A stretch of DNA of 64,000 bases, taken from NCBI RefSeq assembly GCF_017876165.1, contig NZ_JAGINQ010000021.1, positions 30,674-94,673 on the forward strand. The letters run 5' to 3'. Made by a program: the position numbers and the translations under genes. The notes below the pieces were generated by a model. It worked only from the letters and a program-made list of their open reading frames with translations. It was not told the origin of the DNA and did not search any database. Of the stretch, positions 19,353 to 28,235 are shown piece after piece; positions within the stretch are counted from its first letter, which is position 1; each line of letters opens with the position of its first letter. The stretch comes from Azospirillum soli (lineage in GTDB: Bacteria > Pseudomonadota > Alphaproteobacteria > Azospirillales > Azospirillaceae).

Positions 19353-19772
19353 ATGCGCGGAGCCCGTGTTCTCCAGAACATCGCAACCGCTTCGGAAACT
19401 CTGAAGCAGTTGGACTGGACGTCCTACGACCAGCCGGGGCGGAGTGGGGTGCAAATCCACCCGCTCTACGACACCAGCGACACCGGACCGGGTGGGCCGG
19501 CCGCGGCGCTCGTCCGCTACCTGCCCGGCGCGCGGGTGCTGCGCCACCGCCACCCGGGGTACGAGCTGATCTACGTGCTGGAGGGCGAACTGGTCAACGA
19601 CTCCGGCCGCCATGGGCCGGGCACGCTGGAGGTCTGCCCGCCCGACAGCTCCCACGCGCTGTGGTCTGACACCGGCTGCGTCTTCCTGGTGGTTTGGGAA
19701 CAGCCGGTCGAGCCGGACCGCTTGGAAAGCGAGCGGCTGCACCGCGAACTGCTGACCGAGCACGGGTCGTGA
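19353..19772 (+). CDS. cupin-domain protein (ChrR-like cupin)
   Basis: A 139-residue single-domain cupin. The first metal motif is visible as LRHRHPGYELIYVLEGEL and the second as SSHALWSDTG, similar to the cupin half of ChrR-type proteins, but the zinc-binding anti-sigma N-terminus is absent. Metal binding by the His pair and Glu is likely; the reaction or ligand is unknown. A ribosome site (AAGGAAGGGAG) precedes ATG 19353. It sits between a DMT exporter and a CoA-transferase, perhaps in one operon. Confidence 0.7.
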   Translation: MRGARVLQNIATASETLKQLDWTSYDQPGRSGVQIHPLYDTSDTGPGGPAAALVRYLPGARVLRHRHPGYELIYVLEGELVNDSGRHGPGTLEVCPPDSSHALWSDTGCVFLVVWEQPVEPDRLESERLHRELLTEHGS

Positions 19773-19824
19773 TGACCGGCCCCGCAGGACCTTTCCCCCG
19801 CCACCCCAACGACGGACCATCAGC

Positions 19825-21357
19825 ATGAAGATCGTGACCGCCGCCGAGGCCGCTCGGGCCGTCCAGGACGGATGGACCGTGACCACCGGAGGGTTCGGGT
19901 CCTGTGGCCACCCGGAGGCGGTGACGGCGGCGCTCGCCGACCGTTACCGCGCCGACCGGCACCCCCGCGACCTCACGCTGCTGTTCGCGGCGGGGCAGGG
20001 GGACCGGGGGGAACGGGGCCTCAACCGGCTTGCCGATCCCGGCCTGATCCGCCGGGTCATCGGGGGCTTCTGGGGCCTCGCCCCCGCGCTGGGCGCCCTG
20101 GCGATGCGCAACGAGATCGAGGCGCACAACTGGCCGCAGGGCGTGGTCAGCCATCTATTCCGTGCCGTGGCCGGTGGGCAGCCGGGGGTGATCACCAAGG
20201 TCGGGCTGAACACCGTCATCGACCCCGACCAGGAAGGCGGCTGTTTGAACGGCCGCACCGCGCAAAGCCTGATCCGCAAGATCCACATCGACGGCGAGCC
20301 CTATCTGCATTACCCCCGGCTGGGGATCGACTGCGCGATCCTGCGCGGCAGTCAGGCCGATACGCGCGGCAACATCACCATGGACCGCGAGGTGTCCTTC
20401 TCCGACAGCCTCGCCCAGGCCCAGGCTGCACGCAATTCCGGCGGCATCGTCATCGTCCAGGTGGCGGAGGTCGTTCCCGCCGGCACGCTGCCGCCGCAGC
20501 AGGTCCGCATCCCCGGCATTCTGGTGGATTATCTGGTCGTCGCCGACGAACCGGAGCACCACGCCCAGACGTATGGCGAGGGGCTGAACCCCCTCTACAC
20601 CACGGCCGGGGCAGCGAGCCCGGCCGAAGCCCGGACCGACCAGCCGGCCAACGGCCTGCGCCGCCTGATCGCCCGCCGTGCGGCGGAGGAACTGCGCCGG
20701 CACCGCGACCCCGTGGTCAACCTCGGCATCGGCATTCCGGCCGAAATCGGGGCCGCAGCCGCCGCTGCGGGCCTCGATCGCTTCACCTTGACCGTGGAAT
20801 CGGGGATGATCGGCGGAACCCCGGCCAGCGGACTGTCCTTTGGTGCTTCCGCACTGCCGCAGGCGGTGATCGAGCAGGCGGCCCTGTTCGACTTCTACGA
20901 CGGCGGTGGCATCGACATTGCCTTCCTCGGTTTCGCCCAGGTGGACGGCCAGGGCAACGTCAACGTCAGCCGCTTCCGTGGCGGGCTGCCGGGGGTTGGC
21001 GGTTTCGTCAATATCTCGCAATCGGCCCGGCAGCTGGTGTTCTGCGGCACCTTCACCGCCGACGGGCTGGAGGTGGAGGTCGGCGGCGGGCGCTTGGCCA
21101 TCCGCCGCGAGGGACAGGTGCAGAAATTCGTCCCCACCGTCGATCAGATCAGCTTCAGCGGGCCTTACGCCTGCGCGCAGGGCCGCCCGGTGACCTTCGT
21201 CACCGAACGGGCCGTCTTCACCCTGGTGGACGGCGTGCTGCACCTGATCGAGGTAGCGCCGGGCATCGACCTGCACCGCGACATTCTTGAGCGCACGGAC
21301 ATTCCCCTCGTCGTTGCGTTCGACTACCGGACCATGGATCCGGCCTTGTTCCAGTGA
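19825..21357 (+). CDS. acyl-CoA:carboxylate CoA-transferase (propionate/acetoacetate CoA-transferase type)
   Basis: A 510-residue protein with both CoA-transferase halves (alpha about 1-270, beta about 285-505) fused, as in propionate CoA-transferase and YdiF. The alpha half has VTTGGFGSCGHPEAV near the N-terminus. The beta half carries the catalytic glutamate (Glu325) in TVESGMIGGTPASG, followed by the family motif LSFGAS. It moves CoA between an acyl-CoA and a free carboxylate through a glutamyl-CoA intermediate. Likely substrates are short-chain acids; the exact pair cannot be read from sequence. It ends the gene group and is followed by a strong terminator. Confidence 0.85.
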   Translation: MKIVTAAEAARAVQDGWTVTTGGFGSCGHPEAVTAALADRYRADRHPRDLTLLFAAGQGDRGERGLNRLADPGLIRRVIGGFWGLAPALGALAMRNEIEAHNWPQGVVSHLFRAVAGGQPGVITKVGLNTVIDPDQEGGCLNGRTAQSLIRKIHIDGEPYLHYPRLGIDCAILRGSQADTRGNITMDREVSFSDSLAQAQAARNSGGIVIVQVAEVVPAGTLPPQQVRIPGILVDYLVVADEPEHHAQTYGEGLNPLYTTAGAASPAEARTDQPANGLRRLIARRAAEELRRHRDPVVNLGIGIPAEIGAAAAAAGLDRFTLTVESGMIGGTPASGLSFGASALPQAVIEQAALFDFYDGGGIDIAFLGFAQVDGQGNVNVSRFRGGLPGVGGFVNISQSARQLVFCGTFTADGLEVEVGGGRLAIRREGQVQKFVPTVDQISFSGPYACAQGRPVTFVTERAVFTLVDGVLHLIEVAPGIDLHRDILERTDIPLVVAFDYRTMDPALFQ

Positions 21358-21413
21358 CCGTGCCCGGCCTTCGGGCCGTGGTGCGTTTCGGCCGGGATTC
21401 ATGCCTTCCGGAC

Positions 21414-21466
21414 AGCGGGCGTCATCGCATCGGCCGAAAGGCCGGCCCGATGACGCCCGCTTTTTA
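21414..21466 (+). terminator. strong rho-independent terminator
   Basis: AGCGGGCGTCATCG (21414-21427) pairs perfectly over 14 bp with CGATGACGCCCGCT (21448-21461). The loop holds a nested GGCC-GAAA-GGCC hairpin, and the stem is followed by TTTTTATTT. It closes the DMT/cupin/CoA-transferase transcript. Confidence 0.9.
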
Positions 21467-21638
21467 TTTGGAAGTCAGCCGCAAAAGCTTCGCTCTTTAC
21501 TGGTCGAAAATATTATCAAATACATCCGTAAGCAATTGTGCGAGATGTGCGTTCTATTATGTTATCGATACATATTATTTATTATACCACGGTATATCGA
21601 TCAGATAAATTACTAAGACGGAAAACTGGAGGAAACCA
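21467..21638 (+). promoter_or_regulatory. AT-rich leader and promoter region of the FAD protein gene
   Basis: From about 21500 to 21620 the DNA is far more AT-rich than its surroundings, with ATATTATTTATTATACC-like runs. TATCGATA (21563-21570) and a second TATATCGAT at about 21593-21601 flank the AT core as a loose inverted repeat, which could be a regulator site. A ribosome site (TGGAGGAAA) precedes ATG 21639. A defined -35/-10 pair cannot be named with confidence. Confidence 0.5.
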
Positions 21639-23204
21639 ATGAAGAATGAGCCCGTCATTGTCATCGTCGGTGGTGGCGCCGCCGGCATTTCAGCCGCTTA
21701 TCATTTGATCGACGAGGCCGCGAAGCATCAGCCGATGCCGCGTATGACGATCTATGTTGTGGAAAGCCGCCCGCGCATCGGCGCCGGAAACGCCTATGAG
21801 GCGGATTGGGAAACCAATCTGATGAACACGCGCGCCGGCGTGATTTCGCCAGTGGCGGGTGACCCTGGCCATTTCCTGCGTTGGACCCAGGCCAACACGG
21901 CGGTTTGGAAGGACCAGTTTCCGGGTTGGCGCGTCGCGGCGGACAGCTTCGTTCCGCGGCCGATGCTCGGGCTTTATCTGGAGCATTTGTTTATGGAAAC
22001 CTGCCGTCAGGCTCTGCGCTGCGGCAGCCGGGTCATCCCGGTCCATGCGGAGGTCGTGGATCTGGACGTCAACGGCCCGAACGATCTGCTGGTCAAGACG
22101 GCGTCCAACCTGACGATCCGCGCCAATCACGTCATTCTGTGCCAGGGCCATCTGCCGTCGCGCGAGATGGGCGACCTGCTGGCCGAGCCTGGCGTCTTCG
22201 TCACCCCCTACCCGGTGCGGCGCGTCGCCCGCTCCATCGACCGGACGGCCGAAGTCGGCCTGATCGGCTCGCGTCTCAGCGCGGTGGACGCCATGCTGGG
22301 GCTGGCTGCGGCCGGACACCAGGGGCGCATCCACGTCTTTTCGCGCAGCGGTCGCCTGCCCAGCGTACGCGGCACACAGGAACGCTACACCCCCCGCATC
22401 ATGACGCTCGATGCTGTCCGGCAGATGGTCGCCGCCAAGGGTAAGCTGCGGCTGGCCGACATGGTGGGGCTGGTCCGCGCGGAGATCGAACTGGCCGAGG
22501 GGCCGGGCTTCGATTTCGCGTCCTTCTTCGCCCCGGCCCCCGATCCGCTGACCTTCCTCGACCGGGAAATCGAGGCTGCCGGGCAGCCGCGCATGTGGCA
22601 GGCCGTGCTTTATGCCAGCAACGCCATCCTGGAATACGCGTGGCACCATATGGTCGAAGCCGACAAGGAACGGTTCGCGCGCGATCATTTCAGCCATTAC
22701 ATCGCCTTCCGGGTGTCGATCCCGGTGGAGAACGCGATCCGCATGCGTGACCTGATCCGCGATGGCCGCGTCCAAGTCCATGCGGGGCCGGTGGCGATCG
22801 AACCGCGCGGTGCGGACGGCCGATTCCGCATCGTCGGTGATGGTGCCGGCGAGGTGACCGCTGTGGACACCGTGATCGGCTGCCTGGGCACCCCGCGCGA
22901 CGCGACGAAGCTGGACTCCCCGCTGTTGGAGCGGTTGTTCGCCAAGGGTATCGCGCGCCCCGACCGGTTCGGCGGCATCCAGGTCGATCACGGGACCGGC
23001 TATGTGCGGGGAGCCGGCGGCGTCGCCCGCGACGATCTGGCGGCCATCGGCGATCTGACCGCCGGGACGCACTTCTTCACCAGCGTGCTGGAGGTGCTGG
23101 CCCGCCATGCGCGGCTGCGCGCCGAGGCTATCGTCGGGTCGGTCGCGCAGGCGGCGTCCGGACGGGTGGAGAAAGCGCCCGTTCGTCAGGCTGCGGCGGT
23201 GTAA
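21639..23204 (+). CDS. FAD/NAD(P)-binding protein (NAD_binding_9 type)
   Basis: A 521-residue flavoprotein-like protein: the N-terminal dinucleotide fold reads VIVIVGGGAAGISAA (glycines 11-16), followed by an acidic strand end VVESRPRIGAGNAY and a second NAD(P) fold near 205-225 (EVGLIGSRLSAVDAML). The closing AIGDLTAGTHFF motif places the flavin near the C-terminus, as in monooxygenase-like and ornithine-hydroxylase-like members. The substrate is not known. It has an unusual AT-rich promoter and is followed by a LysR gene in the same direction, which may control it. No obvious partner enzyme lies nearby. Confidence 0.75.
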   Translation: MKNEPVIVIVGGGAAGISAAYHLIDEAAKHQPMPRMTIYVVESRPRIGAGNAYEADWETNLMNTRAGVISPVAGDPGHFLRWTQANTAVWKDQFPGWRVAADSFVPRPMLGLYLEHLFMETCRQALRCGSRVIPVHAEVVDLDVNGPNDLLVKTASNLTIRANHVILCQGHLPSREMGDLLAEPGVFVTPYPVRRVARSIDRTAEVGLIGSRLSAVDAMLGLAAAGHQGRIHVFSRSGRLPSVRGTQERYTPRIMTLDAVRQMVAAKGKLRLADMVGLVRAEIELAEGPGFDFASFFAPAPDPLTFLDREIEAAGQPRMWQAVLYASNAILEYAWHHMVEADKERFARDHFSHYIAFRVSIPVENAIRMRDLIRDGRVQVHAGPVAIEPRGADGRFRIVGDGAGEVTAVDTVIGCLGTPRDATKLDSPLLERLFAKGIARPDRFGGIQVDHGTGYVRGAGGVARDDLAAIGDLTAGTHFFTSVLEVLARHARLRAEAIVGSVAQAASGRVEKAPVRQAAAV

Positions 23205-23225
23205 GCCAAGCATGTCGCTGGATCC

Positions 23226-23265
23226 GGCGGGGGGTGGGGAAGCGCCCGCTCCCCCACCCCCCGCC
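23226..23265 (+). terminator. GC-rich terminator-like hairpin
   Basis: GGCGGGGGGTGGGG (23226-23239) pairs perfectly over 14 bp with CCCCACCCCCCGCC (23252-23265) around a 12-nt loop. It lies 22 bp after the FAD protein gene. No U-tract follows, so termination may be inefficient or need Rho. Confidence 0.55.
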
Positions 23266-23372
23266 GATGACGGATGTGGCGAAATGCCTCAGCCGTGCGT
23301 GGGTGCTTCAGGAATGGCTTGCCATCGATCCCGGATCGGCAATAGCTTTTTTCAATAGAAAAAGAAATCAAG

Positions 23373-23390
23373 CTTAGCACGCTAAGCGTG
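23373..23390. promoter_or_regulatory. overlapping palindromes, probable LysR operator
   Basis: CTTAGC-AC-GCTAAG (23373-23386) and CACGC-TAA-GCGTG (23378-23390) are two perfect palindromes that share bases. They lie 30 bp upstream of the LysR start, next to an AT-rich stretch (23340-23370). TTAG-N4-CTAA spacing resembles LysR-type boxes, so autoregulation by the following gene product is the simplest reading. Confidence 0.55.
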
Positions 23391-23419
23391 TTTCGAGGCG
23401 CGACGGGGCGGGGGAAGCC

Positions 23420-24307
23420 ATGAGGTTGAGCAACATCGACACGCAGCTGCTGCGCAGTTTCATCACCATCAACGACGTCGGGGGCTTCGCCAAGGCGGCC
23501 GACATTCTGCACATGACGCAACCCGCCATCAGCCAGCAGATGAGGCGGCTGGAGGAGATGCTGGGCCTGCCGCTGTTCCGTCGTCACGGACGGCTGATGC
23601 GGCTGACCAACCATGGCGAGACCCTGCTCGGCTACGCCCGCCGCATCGTTGCCCTGAACGACGAAGCGGTGCGACACATGGGTGGCATGAAGCGCACGCG
23701 GGAGACGGTCACGCTCGGGATCACCGAACACTTCCTGGACGCCTTTCTGCACCAGATCATCGCCGAATCCGCCCGCCGCCTCCCTGAAATCCGCCTGATC
23801 GTCCGCACCGGTACAAGCCAGCGGCTGATGAACGGAATGGAGCAGGGGGAGATCGACCTAGCCCTGACGCTGGGGGAGGCGGGGGGAACCGACGCGTCGA
23901 CGCTGCAGACCATTCCGATCACCTGGGTCAGCGGCACGGACTACCGGTTCGATTCCTCGGACGCCGTGCAATTGGTAGTCTTCTCCGGCCAGTGCATGTT
24001 CCGCCGGCTGATCATCAACGCGCTCGAAGCGGCGAACCGGGTTTGGCACATCAGCTACGAAAGCGACGACCTCGCGGGTTTGCGGGCGGCGGTGCGCGCC
24101 AACCTCGGCGTGACCGCGCTGCCGGCCCAGCAGCTTCCGACTTACATGCAGGCCCTCGCCGTGCCAGCGGAACTTCCCGCCCTGCCGGTGGGCGAGTTGT
24201 CGTTGCGCTATCGCCCGGCCTGGAGTTCGCCCGCCGTGCAGGACGTCGGCGGCCTGATTGCCGACCTGTGGGGCCATCCTCCCGCCTCCGGCGCCCACAC
24301 GGTCTGA
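23420..24307 (+). CDS. LysR-family transcriptional regulator
   Basis: A 295-residue regulator. The winged HTH is at about 5-65, with GGFAKAADILHMTQPAISQQM as recognition region (quoted in full only to the family motif), LEEMLGLPLFRR and the linker helix after it. The C-terminal effector domain runs from about 92 to 290 (TVTLGITEHFLDAFL and so on). The LysR group would bind a small co-inducer. It sits in the same direction after the FAD protein, with its own palindromic operator upstream. The target could be the FAD gene, itself, or both. Confidence 0.9.
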   Translation: MRLSNIDTQLLRSFITINDVGGFAKAADILHMTQPAISQQMRRLEEMLGLPLFRRHGRLMRLTNHGETLLGYARRIVALNDEAVRHMGGMKRTRETVTLGITEHFLDAFLHQIIAESARRLPEIRLIVRTGTSQRLMNGMEQGEIDLALTLGEAGGTDASTLQTIPITWVSGTDYRFDSSDAVQLVVFSGQCMFRRLIINALEAANRVWHISYESDDLAGLRAAVRANLGVTALPAQQLPTYMQALAVPAELPALPVGELSLRYRPAWSSPAVQDVGGLIADLWGHPPASGAHTV

Positions 24308-24783
24308 GGTGGATGCCGTCGCCACGCGGCAAGTGGGCCTGGGGCACGGCGGGGAATTATGGGCTCATTTATTATCCCGGTCGGTTCTTGGGCATAGCTG
24401 TTGTGGCCCGAGATCATCGGCGCTCCAACCCGGAACTCTGAGCGGTTTTCGGACCGGATTGGCTGCTGCCAAACCCTCGGGGGCGTATTCGGGGGATGAC
24501 TGCGTCGTCATGATGACCCCATCCTTTCATGAAATTGGGCCTTCACGAAACCCGGCGCGGTTCAATTCGCAATGACCGCTTCCGCCCGACGGCTGGCCCG
24601 TCTACGCCAGCTCTATACGCCAGCTTAATGAGGGCGTTTCCACGGGCAGCCTCGCGCTCCTGTACCGCTCGACGGAACACGACCACCCCGATCCAATTGC
24701 GTGCCCCGAATGCGGACGGAAATGCGCCATCGACGCCCCCACATGGTTTACAAGACACGCCCGCCTACCTTTCGGAGCCGAGA
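24308..24783. other. gap with no recognised feature
   Basis: Several short frames cross this 476-bp region but none shows family motifs, good ribosome sites or a coding bias matching the neighbours. A frame upstream of the LOG-family gene is continuous with it, but its N-terminal part has no recognisable pattern, so I treat it as untranslated. The promoter of the LOG gene should lie in the second half. Confidence 0.5.
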
Positions 24784-25644
24784 ATGCCCGACAGCATGCC
24801 GAACCACGAATCCGCCAGCTACCGCCTTGCCTTCGAGGACCGCGACTTCCTGCTGAGCGAGCCGATGCGCGGGATGCGCTTCATGCTCGAATACGCCAAG
24901 CCGGAGCAGCACCTGAAGGCCTGGGGGGTCAGGACGACCATCGTGGTGTTCGGCAGCGCCCGCGTCCCCTCGCCCGAACTGTCCGAACAGATGCTCCGCG
25001 GCGCCCGCACGCCGGAGGACAGGCAGCGCGCCGAACTCCGCGCCAAACAGGTCCCCTGGTACGAGGAAGCGCGCAAGTTCGGCCGCATCGTGTCGCAATG
25101 CGGCGGCGCGCTGGCCCCGACGCCGGACGGGCAGCGCGACAACGTGATCGCCACCGGTGGCGGGCCGGGCCTGATGGAGGCCGCCAACCGCGGCGCGCAG
25201 GAGGTCGGCGCGCCCAGCATCGGCTTCAACATCAGTCTGCCGCACGAGCCCTACCCCAACCCCTACAGCACGCCGGACCTGACCTTCCGCTTCCATTACT
25301 TCGCCATCCGCAAGATGCATCTGGCGATGCGCGCCAACGGTCTGGCGATCTTCCCCGGCGGGTTCGGCACCTTCGATGAGGCGTTCGAGATCCTGAACCT
25401 GCGCAACACCAACAAGGCCTCGCCCCTGCCCATCGTGCTGGTCGGCCGCGAGTACTGGAACGAGGTGGTGAACTTCCAGGCGCTGGCCGACCACGGCATG
25501 ATCAGCCCCGGCGACCTCGGCCTGTTCGACATCGTGGACACCGCCGAGGAGGCGTGGGAGAGCATGACCCGCCGTGGCCTGAAGCGCGGCCAGCCGCCGC
25601 TCGGCCCCGCCGGCACGGGCGTCTCGGCGGCCGAGGACGAATGA
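24784..25644 (+). CDS. LOG-family Rossmann-fold protein (lysine-decarboxylase-like)
   Basis: A 286-residue protein with both family signatures: GGGPGLMEAANRGA (125-138) and PGGFGTFDE (191-199), plus the basic pair Arg176/Lys177 in the region that contacts the phosphate. LOG enzymes release free cytokinin bases from nucleotide monophosphates; many bacterial members hydrolyse other nucleotide 5'-monophosphates. At 286 residues it belongs to the longer subgroup with an N-terminal extension of about 45 residues. ATG 24784 follows a CGGAG site. Whether it makes cytokinin, as may be relevant in a plant-associated host, cannot be told from sequence. Confidence 0.85.
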   Translation: MPDSMPNHESASYRLAFEDRDFLLSEPMRGMRFMLEYAKPEQHLKAWGVRTTIVVFGSARVPSPELSEQMLRGARTPEDRQRAELRAKQVPWYEEARKFGRIVSQCGGALAPTPDGQRDNVIATGGGPGLMEAANRGAQEVGAPSIGFNISLPHEPYPNPYSTPDLTFRFHYFAIRKMHLAMRANGLAIFPGGFGTFDEAFEILNLRNTNKASPLPIVLVGREYWNEVVNFQALADHGMISPGDLGLFDIVDTAEEAWESMTRRGLKRGQPPLGPAGTGVSAAEDE

Positions 25645-25647
25645 GAC

Positions 25648-26415
25648 TCAGCTTTCGGGCGAAACCGCTTCGGCACCGCGCAGGCCGAAGCGGCCCACGC
25701 CCGGAAGCTTGACCGCGAGGTCCAGCGGATCGACGCCGACGGTGAGGCCGAGGAGATTGACCTCCACCCCCTCCTCCACCGCCAGCAGCAGGCCGGCGAC
25801 GCCGAACAGGCTGATCTGCCAGCCGGTGCCGCTGGGCGCCTTTGCTACGAGGCCGGCGCCCAGATAATCCTTGCCGAGCGCGGTGGACGGCAGGTCGAGC
25901 CGGAGTTCCGGCACGGCGCGCCCCACCCAGGCGGCGAAGGTGTTGCTGTTTGGGCCGGGCCACACGCGATATTCCCCGGCGTAGGGGTAGGTCCGCGCGG
26001 CCTCCGCGATCTTGGGAATGGCCGCCTCCGCCTCGGCCCCGCGCAGTTCTGCCAGGACCACCGGGGGGGAGCCGAACCAGCGCCCGTCCGGGTCGCGGTT
26101 GCTGACCGCCACGGCCGGCTGGCCCCGGTAGACCCGCCAGCCGATCACCTCATAGACGGTGTAGGTCCGCGCGCCCGCCGGCTTGACCGCAAACCAGGGG
26201 TGCACGCCAAAGGCCCCGCGCCAGGACAGGGCGCGCGCGGCGTAGACCTGCACGACCGCCTCCGGCATCGTGGCCGGTTCCGGCGCGAGGCCGACGGGGC
26301 TGCGGTCGGCCCTGGACCAATCGACGCCCAACGTCGCGGTGCCCGACGCGATCACGAAGGCCGGCCCGGCGAGAAGCAGGATCAGCGTCAGCAGACATAC
26401 CAGCAGCACCTTCAC
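25648..26415 (-). CDS. DUF3750-family exported/membrane-anchored protein
   Basis: A 255-residue protein starting at GTG 26415 behind GAGGGG. It has an N-terminal hydrophobic signal or anchor (VLLVCLLTLILLLAGPAFVIA) and then a soluble domain with conserved-looking segments WSRADRSPVGLAP, VQVYAARALSWRGAFGVHPW and WPGPNSNTFAAWV. I recognise this as the DUF3750 family, which has no assigned function. It converges on the LOG gene (3 bp between stops) and lies 22 bp downstream of a DeoR regulator in the same direction, so the two may form an operon. Confidence 0.7.
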   Translation of the reverse strand: MKVLLVCLLTLILLLAGPAFVIASGTATLGVDWSRADRSPVGLAPEPATMPEAVVQVYAARALSWRGAFGVHPWFAVKPAGARTYTVYEVIGWRVYRGQPAVAVSNRDPDGRWFGSPPVVLAELRGAEAEAAIPKIAEAARTYPYAGEYRVWPGPNSNTFAAWVGRAVPELRLDLPSTALGKDYLGAGLVAKAPSGTGWQISLFGVAGLLLAVEEGVEVNLLGLTVGVDPLDLAVKLPGVGRFGLRGAEAVSPES

Positions 26416-26437
26416 CGGCCCCTCTTCGCCTTCGATA

Positions 26438-27229
26438 TCACTCCTGCGGTTCCGGAGCCGGCGCCCGCAGGACCTCCTCCACCCGCACGCCGGCCTCTCG
26501 GCAGATGCGGGCGAGCCGGTCGGAGGGCAGTTCATCCGTCACGAAGGTGTGGACCTGCGAGATGTGGCCGATGCGGACAGGGGCGGTGCGTTCCAGCTTG
26601 CCGCGGTCGGCGACCAGGATGACGTGCCGGGCGTTCGCCATGATCGCCTGCGACACGCGCACTTCGCGGTAGTCGAAGTCGAGCAGTGCCCCGGTCTCGT
26701 CGATGGCCGAGGCGCCGACGACCGCGAAATCCACCATGAACTGGTTGAAGAAGTCGATGGCGGCCTCGCCCACGATGCCGCCGTCCGACCGCCGCACCAC
26801 GCCGCCCGCCACGATCACCTCGATGTGCGGTTCCGGACGCAGGATGTTGGCGACGTTGATGTTGTTGGTGATGACCACCAGCCCCGACCGGCCCTGAAGC
26901 GCGCGGGCGACCTCCTCCGTCGTCGTGCCGATGTTGATGAAGAGGGACGAGTTGTCGGGCACCAGCGCCGCCGCCCGTTCCCCGATCCCGCGCTTTTCAT
27001 CCTGCGCAATCAGCCGGCGCGCCTCGTAGCCCAGATTCTCGATGCCCGACCCGGCCACGGCGCCGCCGTGCACCCGTTGCAGCAGGCGGCGGTCGCAGAG
27101 TTCGTTCAGGTCCTTTCGGATCGTCTGCGGCGTGACGGCAAAGCGCATCGCCAGATCCTCGACAACCACGCGCCCCAGCGACCGCGCGAGCGCCAGAATC
27201 TCGGACTGCCGGGGTGTCACCATGTCCAT
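26438..27229 (-). CDS. DeoR/GlpR-family transcriptional regulator
   Basis: A 263-residue repressor-type protein with the DeoR HTH at about 5-58 (VVVEDLAMRFAVTPQTIRKDL, then LLQRVHGGAV) and the sugar-phosphate sensor domain from about 75 (NIGTTTEEVARAL, TNNINVANIL and GGVVRRSDGGIVG). The motifs are closest to GlpR among common members, which respond to glycerol-3-phosphate, but the local genes are not glycerol genes. Its target is unclear; the DUF3750 gene follows in the same direction. Confidence 0.87.
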   Translation of the reverse strand: MDMVTPRQSEILALARSLGRVVVEDLAMRFAVTPQTIRKDLNELCDRRLLQRVHGGAVAGSGIENLGYEARRLIAQDEKRGIGERAAALVPDNSSLFINIGTTTEEVARALQGRSGLVVITNNINVANILRPEPHIEVIVAGGVVRRSDGGIVGEAAIDFFNQFMVDFAVVGASAIDETGALLDFDYREVRVSQAIMANARHVILVADRGKLERTAPVRIGHISQVHTFVTDELPSDRLARICREAGVRVEEVLRAPAPEPQE

Positions 27230-27408
27230 CGCGCGTCGATTTCCTTGCCCCTACACGGGTATTCAAGCAGCAGCGCAGGTTCGCGCGCAACTTCATTCGA
27301 AAACATCGTCCGAAGATCCGGCTCGCGCGCGGCTGATCGCACCGCCTCCCACCGTCGGATTGACGCTGCTGCCGGGGCCGCTGCTGCCGGGGCGCTTGGC
27401 GATCCTCT

Positions 27409-28077
27409 TTAGAAGGCCGCTTCCAGCAGGCCCAGCGTGCGCCGCAGCGCCAGCGCCGCGCTGTCGACGTCAAAGCTCGCCCGCTCGTCGCAGTTGAAGC
27501 CGTGCCCGGCCGGATAGGTGTGGACGATCACCGCCGGGTGGCGTTGCCGCACGCCTTCGGCGACGGAGAGCGGGATGGCTTGGTCCTTCTCGCCGAAATG
27601 CAGCAGCGTCGGCGCCTTGGGCACTGAGTCGAGGGTGTTGCCGATCTGGCCGCCATAATAGCCGATGGCCGCCCGCACCGGCAGGCGCGCCGCCGCCAGC
27701 CACGCCAGCGAGCCGCCCCAGCAGTAGCCGACCACCGCCGCATCCCCGAGTTCGTCCAGCGCCGCCTGCACGTCCAGCAGCGTCTTTTCGGTCTCCATGG
27801 ACTTCATCAGTGCGATGCCGCGCGTGCGGCCGGCGTCGTCGTAGCCCAGTTCGACCTTGCGTTCCGCCCGGTCGAACAGCGCCGGTGCCAGCGTGACGTA
27901 GCCGGCGGCGGCGAAGCCGTCGCAGACGCGGCGGATGTGCGGATTGATGCCAAAGATCTCCGGCAGCAGCACCAGCGCGCCGCGCGCAGCACCGCGCGGG
28001 GCGGCCCGATAGGCGTCGAGGCGATGTCCGTCCGCCGCCGTCAACGCGACCCAATCCGTGGAAACATCCGTGCTCAC
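27409..28077 (-). CDS. dienelactone hydrolase-family protein
   Basis: A 222-residue alpha/beta hydrolase with the catalytic triad of dienelactone hydrolase: Cys119 in GYCWGGS, Asp165 in FGEKD and His192 in GHGFNCDE. Glu40 in LLPEIFG, which activates the Cys in this family, is also present. These enzymes open dienelactone in the chloro-aromatic pathway, but many homologues have other ester or lactone substrates. It is divergent from the TetR gene at 28236, with a shared 158-bp promoter region, so regulation by that TetR protein is possible. Confidence 0.87.
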   Translation of the reverse strand: MSTDVSTDWVALTAADGHRLDAYRAAPRGAARGALVLLPEIFGINPHIRRVCDGFAAAGYVTLAPALFDRAERKVELGYDDAGRTRGIALMKSMETEKTLLDVQAALDELGDAAVVGYCWGGSLAWLAAARLPVRAAIGYYGGQIGNTLDSVPKAPTLLHFGEKDQAIPLSVAEGVRQRHPAVIVHTYPAGHGFNCDERASFDVDSAALALRRTLGLLEAAF

Positions 28078-28235
28078 CCTCGCCCTCCCATCGTTGTGCC
28101 GTCAATCGTCTTGCGGGCAGGGTGCGGCAAGCGCGGGCGGTGGATCAAGCCCCATGCGGACCGCCTTTCGGGGGAGGCGCCGGGCGGCGTCGCGCCGTGT
28201 TATGGTTGCCGCATGGAGGGGGAGGAACGCAGCCG

